Of a stretch of 64,000 bases of DNA, positions 33,924-45,004 are shown one piece after another (the first letter of the stretch is position 1; every line of letters starts with the position of its first letter). Location: positions 13,100,990 to 13,164,989 of the forward strand of contig NC_060892.1 of NCBI RefSeq assembly GCF_014805685.1. The letters run 5' to 3'. The position numbers were made by a program, and so were the translations under genes. The notes beneath the pieces were generated by a model, which was not told the DNA's origin, ran no database searches, and saw only the letters and a program-made list of their open reading frames with translations. The DNA is from Silurus meridionalis. Its lineage: Eukaryota > Chordata > Actinopteri > Siluriformes > Siluridae.

Positions 33924-34553
33924 TAAGGCTGTCAACAGATTACAATATTTAATCGCACGATTGTCATGAGTTAACTCAAACTTAATCACACATTTTTATC
34001 AAAATGTACCTTAAATTAACACTTTTTAAAATAAGTTTTTAACACTCATCAACATGGGCATAGTCAAATATGAATGCTTTATGCAAATGTATGTTTATTA
34101 TTAGTGAAACCAAACTCAACATGGAGCATAAAACAAAATATGCTTGTAAAGGTTTAAAAGTAATTACATTGTTTTAATATCGATGTTCATTGAAAAATAG
34201 ACATTTCGAATTCAGATATCCGTCACAACATATATAATCATAAAACGCGCCGGCACGATTATCGACCCCAGACGGTTAATTGTGTGCATCATGGCGGATT
34301 TTCCTGCTGTTTCCAGACTTGGCGCATCAGTAAAACAAATATTTAGCGATTAAAAATTATTTTACAGTTTATTTTTAAAATTCCGAGTAAAGAAAGCACG
34401 TCCTGAATAAACGTGCTGCGTTGAAAGTTTTATTTTGACCTTTTTTACATTTATCGTTATATTTTTAATAATAAAAAAAGAAATGCGCTCTGCATTATTT
34501 ACGCGTTGATAAAATTAGTGCTGTTAAAATGAACGTGCATTTTGACAGCCCGA
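33924..34553. mobile_element. Nested hAT inside the 33694-34927 element
   Basis: Inverted ends TAAGGCTGTCAAC and TTTTGACAGCCCGA, with the 8-bp duplication ATTAATAT at 33916-33923 and 34554-34561. The interior has AATCGCACGATTGTC and GAGTTAACTC motifs of a widespread fish hAT-type repeat. It inserted after its host element. Confidence 0.82.
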
Positions 34554-34633
34554 ATTAATATATTAATACAAAATAATTGAAAATGTTGCTACTTAATGAA
34601 TGTATCCAGTCTGAACATCCACCATATAGAACA

Positions 34634-34805
34634 CGCCGCGGCCAGCGATTGTGGTCGTAAAGTCGAACGGTCGTAAGTTGCATAGGTCGTAAGTCGACGA
34701 CTACCTGTAGGAGGGAAACGTGCAAAAAATAAATAAATAAATAAATAAAAAAATTTGTGTATGCAGCTCTATCATTCATCTCGTTATGAGGATAGTAAAG
34801 TCTAA
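34634..34805 (+). repeat. Copy of MITE half plus its flank
   Basis: Matches 32936-33096: the right half of MITE copy 2 and also about 90 bp of sequence beyond the MITE end (GGGAAACGTGCAAAA, TGTATGCAGCTCTATCATT, CTCGTTATGAGGATAGTAAA). Because non-MITE flank is shared, this is a local duplication and not a separate transposition. An (AAAT)n expansion is present at about 34726-34751. Confidence 0.85.
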
Positions 34806-35104
34806 CGATACACCACTGGTGAAAGTGAAAGTAAAAAGTTGTCCGAAAAATAGTAAAGTACTGATACCAGAAACATCTACTTAAGTACAGTAACGAAGTA
34901 TTTGTACTTTATTACTTCCCACCTCTGGTAATAAATGATGGAAGAAACTCCTGACTCTTATCTTGCCACAACACAAACTCTATGAAAGTAGGCTTTATGC
35001 TCATAATTTATTTATGTGACTCGATATCATTCTATTCATAAATTGGAGCGTTAAGAGTAACAGAGTCTTTTCACATATACTGAGTTAAGACTCAGGACAT
35101 TACA

Positions 35105-35269
35105 GCCATAATAAATCATAGTACTTGGATACTTAAGTACATTTGAAGGCAAATACTTTTCGTACTTTTATTTAATTGAAAGTTTAAAGGGATCATTTTT
35201 TTGAACATTTTACCTAGTTTATCTCTACTTTTACTCAAGTATATGCTTTGTGTACTTCATCCACCACTG
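35105..35269 (-). mobile_element. Partial hAT-type repeat end
   Basis: On the minus strand it starts CAGTGGTGGATGAAGTACAC and continues GTATACTTGAGTAAAAGTAG-like sequence, related in style to the 33694-34927 element. The other end and a target duplication were not found. Confidence 0.5.
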
Positions 35270-36559
35270 CTAGAGACTGAGCTCTTTATCCATGAACTTA
35301 ATGCTTAACACTCAGATACTAAAAATATTTTGAGATACAAACCTTTCACTTGGTCCCATGTAAATTACATCACAAATCTGATCTAATGTTGTCTGAAAAA
35401 ACAATGTATTAGAAAAGAACACATCATCCACACTTGTATTTTGGAACTTGTTTGCTTTTTTTTTGTTTTTTAAAAAGCCACAGATTATTCTACAGACAGC
35501 AAAAAGATTTTTTTACAGAAATAAGCAACAATAAAATTCCTCATGTGGAACACAGTAAAACCTGTTGCTCAAAAATGTCAGAGGCAACAAAAAAAAACAA
35601 AAGAAAAAAACAAATTGAACAAGACGAGCTGCCTACTGCTAAGCTATGACACTACATTACACAAATATAGCTTTATATTGAAAACACAGGATATGTAAGA
35701 AATGTTTTTTTTTCTGAACCTGTTGAAAAAGTGCAAAAAAGGTTTACTGTCTTGACAATTTTTTTTTTTAAATCCCAAATAAGTAATCTCGTTGAACGTG
35801 TTCCTGTAATCTGGAGATTCCTTACGGTCATACTGACATTTAGGGGATGTTCAATATGATGCAATCGTAATCAAAGTCGAGCGAATGCTACGACTGCAGT
35901 GATGCTGTTCTTTGGGTAGAAGGCAAAAGGGAAATGATTTCCAGCAGGAGAACATTTGTGTCAGCAGCCTGGGAAGACCCTTCACATGGTGACATTTTGA
36001 TATATTTGAGATATATTTACTGTATAGTACTAAAAGACAAAGCAAAAATTGCATTTAAAGATTTTCTCACGACTACAGCGCAAAGAGCATTCAACATACA
36101 GTATTTTGATATGCGGTGCCGAATTCCTGACTGTTCTGATTAGTGTCAAATCATTATTGAGTGAGAAAATATGACATCTGAGGTTACAAGTTTCAATACG
36201 CCGAGCAGTATTTGCAAAATGTTCATTTAAAAAAGAAATGATCAAAATTGCATTTTGTTTGCCGCAAATAATGAAATGTACACAACTCCAAGCAGTTCAA
36301 TTGCTCGTTGTTCTATGAAAAAAAAAGTCTTTAGGAATTGCACATTATTTGGTTTTCCAGCATCTTCTGCATAATTGATCACCTTTCCAACAGCACCTAT
36401 ACATCTACAGACTCATTTTTTCCACACTGGACATTTGAAGAACTCATACACAACTATTACAAAAGCCACAAACATTCACTCATTCTCAGTGTAATGATGA
36501 CATGATAAAAACTAGAATCGAATAGAAATTCTGAAGAGAATAACTTGTTTAATTGCAAA

Positions 36560-38104
36560 CTTTTATTATTGTGTCATCTCTAAAACATGTAAACATTATA
36601 TGTTCTTCTGAAGGGCAATACCGCATGGATTAAAATCATTTTTGCAAGGCGTTTGCAAACTTAGGACCTCAAATGTAGCTAACAAGTTTTTAGCCCTCTT
36701 TAGAAAAACTACCTGATCTTTGTAAAAGTAAATAAAATTTCTAATTTCGTTCTTTTTTTTTTTAAATAAATGTTTAAAACTGACAGATCAACATATATTT
36801 TAGGCGTAATAAAATCAAATTTCCATTTTTCTTTGCTCGAATTCCACCATGGCCACTGCTAACAGGTTTTCCCAGACTGCCGCATTTATCATTTTTTATT
36901 CACATTGAAATACTTCATATAAAATGGCTACATGAGAGGAACTAAGGGGACAAAAAAAATAAATGGGCAGAAGAAAACCGATGACTGGGAGTCCTGTTCA
37001 GAAGGTTTTGCACTTGACATCCTAAAGTATGTGTCTAAAGAGCATGTGAGAAACGTGTGTACTGCATTTTCCTGTATAGCATCAGTTTCCAGGTTTCCGT
37101 TTGTATGAATACAAGTGAACGCTAACAAATGAAGGGAAAAAAACCTGAAGAGCACCGACAGTAAACAGAATGTAAGCTGTAGTCTAGCAGCCAGCGCACC
37201 CATGATCTCGCAGCTCAGTACAAGAGCAAGTCTGTATATCACAGTGGCAGAGGTGACACACAAGCAGTGGATTTTTTTTTTGCTTCCCTCCTTGAAGGAT
37301 GAGTGTCCGTGCAGACAGAAGTGTAAGGCAATATTCTTAAAGGAGCTCCCTTTCTGAGAAAATAATCTTTGCGTACCGAGGACAAATCATCAGCATCACG
37401 CCATCCAACCTTCAAAAAATCTAAAAATAAAGAACCCAGAGCATCAGGTCTCGGTGCTCCTGTCAGGAGTAAGGCTGACGTACTCTCCTCAAAAACAAAA
37501 AAAAAAAAAAAAAAAAAAAACCTATTTTGAAAAGACGTATGAGGCAGTTTAGACCTTATATACATATCTATAAGCGTATATGTATATAAAAGAATACAAA
37601 AAAAACCATACAAAATAACGACATGGCACAATAGATGACGTACAAAAAGGAACGATGTCGCTAAATCAAAATGCATAATACAAAACAAATGACATGAAAA
37701 TAAAAAGGTAGAGTGTCCAATGTTCACCTCACTGGAACCTGTGGAAAATATATAGATAAAGAGGTCGAGAGATACAAAAAACGCACAAATGAAACACTGT
37801 AAATTGTGCCATTAGCACCAGCACGAACACCAGCATACTGTAATCTTCCTTTTTTTTTTTTTTTTTCCTTTTTCTTTTTTAATTCGTAAGGTAACAAACA
37901 TTGTCTCCGAAGCGCAAAAAAAGTACAACATTCCAGACGGAATTAGTACCCAAATTGTTTTTTTCCCCACTCCTTTAACCGATGGCCGTTTCCTTCCTGA
38001 GAGTTAGCAAGGCAAGCCAAATGTTCATTTTCTCTCATTCGGTTCTGTAGAGGACTGAGAACTCTGTCCATGCCGTGGCGGATTGTGGATGTGTGTGTAT
38101 GTGT

Positions 38105-38169
<65 letters not shown>

Positions 38170-38207
38170 ATAGTGTGTGTGTGTTTGCTAGGGTGTCTGG
38201 ATTGTGC
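36560..38207 (-). other. neo1: neo1 3' UTR (extent uncertain)
   Basis: Sequence after the neo1 stop on the minus strand. AATAAA signals on this strand (TTTATT on plus) occur at 36895-36900 and about 36562-36567. AT-rich, with a (CA)n tract directly after the stop and a 23-nt A run near 37498-37520. No transposon recognised. The 35,270-36,560 stretch has no identified feature and may be further UTR or intergenic. Confidence 0.45.
38089..38164 (-). repeat. (CA)n/(TG)n microsatellite in neo1 3' UTR
   Basis: About 60 bp of TG on plus (CA in the neo1 transcript), beginning about 45 nt after the neo1 stop, with interruptions at its edges. Confidence 0.9.
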
Positions 38208-38291
38208 TCAGGCCGTCGTGATGGCGTTGAGGTCCTTCATTAAGCCCTCCAGGTGGGCCATCTCCTCCGACAGCTCGTCCTTCTCGTATTT
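38208..38291 (-). CDS. neo1: neo1 last exon: P3 motif and stop
   Basis: 28 codons: [20 protein letters not shown] then LNAITTA and TGA (38208-38210 on plus). The C-terminal helix is the P3 motif, used in DCC-family receptors for self-association and FAK binding. Confidence 0.97.
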   Translation of the reverse strand, partial: KYEKDELSEEMAHLEGLMKDLNAITTA

Positions 38292-41200
38292 CTGAGAAAG
38301 AGGGAGAGGGTTAATGCAGGAGGGAGGGAGGGAGGGTAAGAGAACAAGCTTTCAGAAGGTTAAGTTTTGTTGTTGGGGTGGGGGCTGGGGAAGCTCAGGA
38401 ATGGAATGGAATTTTGGGTCAACTTTACGAGTTATAAAGGTGACAGGCAATGGAGCTGTAAGAAAAGAAGCATCACCCAAAGATGCGAAACGATGACAGG
38501 CACAAGCATTCGCAAACATAACAGGATTTGGTTTTTGTCATTGATGCGGGACCAACAGGGGCAACGGAACAGGTTTCAAATAACACAATAAGATGCAAAA
38601 ATGTCCATTTAACAAGCAGCCAGAAAACAAATAAATGAATTGTTAAAAGAGAGGGCAGAGAGCAGAGATGTGAGGGAGAGAGAGTATCAGATTAAAATTC
38701 CATTTCAAATGCAAAACAATTCCATTTTACAGCAAAGTGCAAACGTTTTGATAAAAAGTAAACTTTTGCCTAATTTCAGAAATAAAACGACTGTCCTTTA
38801 ATAAATGTTAATTTATTATTTAATTAAAATTATCATTTTATTTATAAATCATCCACTCACAGTAAACACATTTTAATCCAATTATTATCAGTCTTCGATT
38901 ATGTGTTAAGTCCACTATGCAAGTCTCTATAATTGAAGTATTACTATAGAAACAATAACATGTTCAACCTCTTTGGACATGCAAGAATTCCAGTGTTGTG
39001 ATGGTCAAAAATCCATCATGAACTCCTCCAGTCTCAAACATGTCTGTCCTAACTCGTCTTGAATTGGATTAGGACTGAAGCAACCTAGATGTCAATGGTG
39101 TACACTTTCAAGACCAAAGCGTGTCACTGTCCCAATACTTATTTATCTTACGAATCCATATCAGGTCTTAAGACCAACATGATGCTCTTTTAAAAAAAAA
39201 TAAATAATAATGTTGTTGCAGGTTATTGAATGGGGAGGATGCAAACGTTTGCACTCAACTTCATTTATGGATTTGAACACACTTTCTGATAATGTTTAGA
39301 GAGTGTATGAGACAGGCTGGGATACTTACGCTCTCGCATTCCTCCAGCATTCTGCTGTCTTGTATGTCTGGGGCGTTCGGCACGATTACTGGCATTGGGG
39401 TCCTTGTCCTACTCAGCGTCCCGATGGAGGCAGTCTTGACCGAGTGAGGACCTGAAAACATCACCACACGTGTTTAGGTGAAGCTTTTGAACCATTACAG
39501 TACAAAGGCAACCCAATAATTTTGCCTTTTTTAAATGCTATTAGTTAATTGGGGCTGCCAGATATGCACCAAAATCATTCTAAGATTGTGACTATAATTT
39601 AAAAAATGAATAATGTATTACTGCATACATTGTTGATTTGATCCAAAACTCTGTGCATTGTTCTATTCTTAGTGATTTATATTGAAACCTGTAAAAACTT
39701 GAGTTCACTGAGCTCATGCATGACGCTCCCTAAAAGTTTTTTTCACACTCCAGTCTCCAATCTGGCATGTTCACTTGTTTGGTGCAAACATTTTTCTATG
39801 CAATAATAATTTTATTACATTTGAAATGCAGGCAGTGTAATGAATCTGGTGTCATCAGATAGATGTAACAATGTCATTGATATTCATGTGCTAGTTAATA
39901 AAGATAAACAAATATTCATGGCATCAGTTCATGCTGTGTGTTAATTTAATAGAATGCAGTTAATAAATTAGAGTTTGACTGAGGTGTGACTATTTAAATT
40001 TAGTCAGTGTGCAGGGTTGCCAGGTCTCAGCAAAATGTATAGCCTGGGAATTGCTAAAGGGAGACGTACTTCTTTACATCTTGCACTGTGGTGTGCAATT
40101 TTAATGTTTTTATTATTTTGTCTCTTTGTACTACACAAAAAAATATACAACTGCATGCTATCAAGTTAACTGAAATTAAACTAGGTGCCTTTTATGCCAT
40201 GCCTGCTCACAACTGGCCAAACTGACCGACATTCAGCATCACTGGCTCGAACAAACACTCGTACCCGTCTGAGAGAGCAGGGGTGTGCTGGGCAGAGCAA
40301 CTCCCTCGTAGGCGGCGCCATGGGCAGGCACGGAGGGCACAGCGAAGCTCTTGAGAGGGTGTGAGGGGCGCACGTGTGCAGTTGGAGGGTTGTAGTTGGG
40401 CTCATCCTCGGCAGCCGAGCTGTGATAGCTGATGTCGGTCTCTGAGTGATCGATGGAGCAGGAGAGCTGGGCTGAAGCAGGCAGTAGGTCTGTAGTGGGA
40501 GTGTTTCTCACTGACTCTGTAATCATAGCCACAGTCACCTCACACTACACTCACATTCCTGATACATACTTCTGCTAGGCAAGATTTCTGCTGTTATTTA
40601 TGTGTGACGCATGTCATGGATGCTATTTGAAGAAAATGTGATCATGGAATGGAGCAGGAGATTTTAAGAAAGCATTATATATTAAATGGTCTGGAAAAAT
40701 CACCTTAATGCAGTTATAGTGTAAATCAATGCAGATAAAAATCTAAAGCAGTACATTTCTAACCAAAGTTGTGCAAGCAAACATTGCTTTTCTATATGAG
40801 ATAAAACTTTGTCCAACACATTTCCCTTAACCAATGCTGGTGCATCTACTGACACGAAAACATAACATATTAAACATTTTGTACAATATTTTTAATTTTA
40901 ACACTATTTAACTGCTTCGTTTGTTTGCTAATGTTATTTTAAAATGACCACAATATGTTTAGTGTCTCAGAATACTGTATTGTGATATAATTGATCATAT
41001 CAGTATTATATAGTCATATTGCCCTAGAAAGCAGTGCGTCTCTGCCATTTTACTTTTGTACTATTTTTCTCTCCATGTAGCTGCATTGAGACCTGCTGTA
41101 AGGATCTGATAAAGACTTTATTTTCTAAACTCAATCAAAGGCACTAGAATGTGAGAAAAGAAGGCACAAGCTGGATGTCTTTTTTACAGTCTGGGGCTGC

Positions 41201-44200
41201 TGGCTCACCTGGTGACTCGGCCCTGTCTAGATATGAGATGGAAGAGGTGAGGGCCCGCGGGCTGCTTGAGTGTTGCAGATAGTTGTGGTTCGGGGAGGCC
41301 AGGCTGCCAAGGTGATAATGGTGGTGATGGTTATCAAGCGAATGGATGGGGTGAGCACTAATCACGGCTGCGGATGGACACAAATAACACAAAGGCCATG
41401 TTTTTACATTGAAACGTACACAAAGCACATGGGGGAGTACTGTTTATACTAAATGATACACAGAGCATGCAAACAGAACCACACTGACCAAAAAGAGACA
41501 TTTTAGCTTGTGCAAAAAGAAGATTTTTAAACCAAGCCTGAAGAGGATTCTACATAATTAAATAGCCCTTTAAAGGATAGTGTGCTTAAAAAAGGGGGTC
41601 CCAAAATTTTGGGAGGACCAGGAGCACTTACGCTGAGGGGGCTGAGCATCAAAGGGCATCATCATTTTAGGCCTCATTCCACGCCGACCTGCCAGTGTAG
41701 ACATGCTGTCCTCTGACTCATGGCCTGCAAACCAGAGAGTGACCAAGCCTTTGAGAGAGCGAGCCAGGCTTGTCCAGGCATCACCACAGCCTGTTTGCTA
41801 ATTTCCCAGAGTTACAAAGCAGTTTCTCCACTAGGGGGCACTAAAACCATCTACAAAACACTTAAAAAATAGGTTCTAAACTGACTTTTTTTTGGACCTT
41901 TTTTGCAAGGGGGGGCTAAATAAAAAATAAAAATAATGGCAAAACCAAAAAAATATATTAAGCACATTTAGGCAGGTTTTCAGAAAAAGAAAACCAAAAT
42001 GGTAGAAGCAGTGAATGAAGCAGTAGCACATGGTCGGAGATGAAGGAAGATCCTACCACGGTATGAATTCCGTCTTTGGAGAATCTGGTCCATGGTGCCA
42101 TCTACAGGAGTGATGTCTTGAGAGGAACGTGGAATTGGTGTGTCCGTCATGACCGGATTGGGCTCAGGTGACTTATCGATGGGTTTGAGTTCTAAGCGCT
42201 CATGGTGGATCCAAAGATCAGGTGGCTTGAGGTCTTTAGAGTTGCCTTTATACTTGTGCGAGCCATTGTTGGACTTGCAGGCTGCCCGTTTCCTGAAGAA
42301 CATAATCACATGTTTAGGAAAAAAGGGCAAAAACATGCCTCCTGCAGAATGGACTGTGAAGGACCTGCATACTCCCTTTACGCAACCTTTGCGGATCACC
42401 ATGACTTTAAAGTCTTGTACTTACTTTTTCTGCTGGGATGTGGAGCGACGAGAGCACAGTAGGGCTCCCACAACTAACACAATGATGATGAAACCTCCCA
42501 CGGACACAATGATGACAATCACCAGGATGTGGTTCTCGCTGCCAGGCATCCCTGATTTCCCTTAAAGACATTGCAATAACTGCTGTTAGCATAGAGACTT
42601 TATACATATACCATATACATGTGCACAAAAAAGAAAGCAAAAAGCAAACTTTTTTTCATGAGATATGGATTCAGTCCACTCTGAAGTGATCATAATTGCT
42701 TTACTGCTGCTGCTTTACAACAGTAAGAGTCATTGGGAGTGAAATTTGGCGTCTCTAAAAACGTTAGTAGGTTAATCAACCTGTTCAAAAGGTGTTTAAA
42801 TTTTGACTTAATAACGTAAACTATGTAATTAGATTTTTTTTTTTTTTTTATTTAAGATTTCCTCATCCAAGCATAGAAATACACAAGCTACACACCGAGT
42901 TAGAAATAAAACATGGACCCTACACCTTTATACCACCACAACCTACACTGTCTGTTATATTTTGGATATATTTTTGGATCTGAACCGGGGTCAGGAACCT
43001 GTGCCTTAGAAACTCCACTGGCTACCTTTAGTGTATTCCATGTTATAACCTTGCACAGGACAATCACTTCCTAATGAACATATATCTCAGAATAAAAAGG
43101 AAATAAAGAGACTTTACCAATACCAGGGTCTAGTGTAGCAGCTTTTCCACCAGGTTTTCCCGGTATTCCAGAAGCTGAAAGAAAAGCAGAGAAAAACAGG
43201 TGAGAAGTTTCCATTCGTGATTTTTTTTTCCTCAATCTCCACAACTAATTCTCTTACCAACGTCTCAAACATCAGTTTTTACAAGCAGCCAAAAAAAAAA
43301 AGTTCTAAATCCTTACCAAGCTATTTTCATGTGTTACTTGTGAAAAAAAACAGTGAAGGAAAACTTTAAGGGTAATTAGGTGAGCTAATCATCCAGTGTC
43401 TACATAAGCAGCAGCACCTAAATCTATGACTCGAAGCTCACGAGAGCTGAAGCAGCAAGCGTTCGGAAAGATAAGGAAGGAAAGAGCAATTACCTTGGTC
43501 ATTAGCCATTTTGTCAGACGATTCAGCTAGCAGGCCAGAGTAGAGAGAACACAGAGCAGAAAGGTTAGAGGGAGTGCCGTGAAACAAGAGACGAGCGGGC
43601 CGTGTGTGCACGAGTTCACACAGAGGAAGACAGAAAAGGAAAGAGAAGGAGGAAAACTGCTGTCAGAAAAGCAATTGTTTGTTTGATTAGTTCATCAGGC
43701 ATGCATACTTTTCTAAACCAAAACTAAAGAAATTAAAGTTTTACTAGGTTTTTTACAGGGCAGAATTAAACTTGCCACAATGCAAAAACGTTTTCAAATT
43801 ATAGTAGTTAGTTGTATAAGAATTTGAAGTGATTCGGTTCTGTTTTATTTTACATTCCAACCCATGGAATTTTATATGTAAAAATTTTAAATGAAAAAAT
43901 TGATATACATGTTTATACATTGGCAAATATTTCATACTTGTAGCTTATGTACCAAAATCCAAAGTGTTGCTTTCAGATGTATCCTGTATCACCTTATCAA
44001 GAGATGCGAAAGCCTACAATTTAACACCCGTGTACATATGAAATGTTTTCAAAAAATGAAATGATTTATGTCTTTAATATGTACAATATTTATCCTTATT
44101 TCTATTAAACAGTTTAATTCATTGTTCTACTTTGCTAAAGAATTCCGTTAATATTTAACACAAATACATTATACATTCCTGTACAATGGCGTGTTAATAC

Positions 44201-44956
44201 AATATGCACATTTAAAAAGACATTCTTACTAACAGTTGTACCTTTAAGAGTGCGGAACTGGACTGCGTCTGACATGGGCCCCATGCCCTTGGAGTTGCGA
44301 GCCTGGATTTTAAAGTAGTATGTTGTGTCAAGAGTCAGCTCCTGAATCTGATGGGTGAGTCGGTTCCCCACCACTGGCTCAATCACCCAGTCATGTACCT
44401 CAGCATTGACGTCAGTGCTATAGTATATAATGTAGCCTGGGACAAAACATTTATTTATTTATTTATTTTTTACAATTTACACAAAATTCTTGCATGAAAA
44501 TACAGTTTTTATATTGTTTAGGTTTTTGCACCTGTAATTTTGCCATTTGCTTCGGAAGGAGGCTGCCAGTTGACAATGATGGTGCGTGGGCGACCCTCCT
44601 TACTAACCACAGTCACGTCTTTTGGAGCAGAACTGGGCGCTGAGAAAAACATTATTATAATTATAAATAACATATGATAGAGAATTAGTAATGAGTGGGA
44701 TTAAAAGGAATTGAACAGTGTTCCAATTCATGTTAATATCCAGTGCTAATGGAGGCATGTACACAGATTATACAAGTGGTGATTGGATAAAACATGTATA
44801 TGCATCTGACTGGCTTACTCGCTTCTAACGTTGTCCCATGAGCTGTCATACTCCATGTGCTAGATTTCCTGCCTTTAGTGACCATGACAGAGAACTCGTA
44901 CAGAGTGTTCGGCTTCAGACCAGTCACCACGTGATTCAGGTTAGTAGTGTTGGCCG

Positions 44957-45004
<48 letters not shown>

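Larger units (their letters stand above)
33694..34927. mobile_element. Non-autonomous hAT with 8-bp target duplication
   Basis: Ends CAGAGGTGGCAAAAGTACAC and ACTTCCCACCTCTG are inverted. The flanks carry an identical 8-bp duplication GTAATAAA (33686-33693 and 34928-34935), the hallmark of hAT insertion. Interior motifs GTAAAAGTTGCAGTACTGAC and AAGTACAGTAACGAAGTA match a common fish repeat. No transposase is seen. It contains the nested element 33924-34553 and a duplicated block 34634-34805. Confidence 0.88.
38292..42056 (-). other. neo1: neo1 introns between the cytoplasmic exons
   Basis: Introns of 1,038, 748, 692, 264 and 332 bp. No transposon recognised. GC-poor and otherwise plain. Confidence 0.55.

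Noticed and set aside
37239..37727. 162-codon minus-strand frame downstream of neo1
   Set aside because: It lies in the neo1 3' UTR, is full of Phe runs from a poly(A) tract, and shows no domain.
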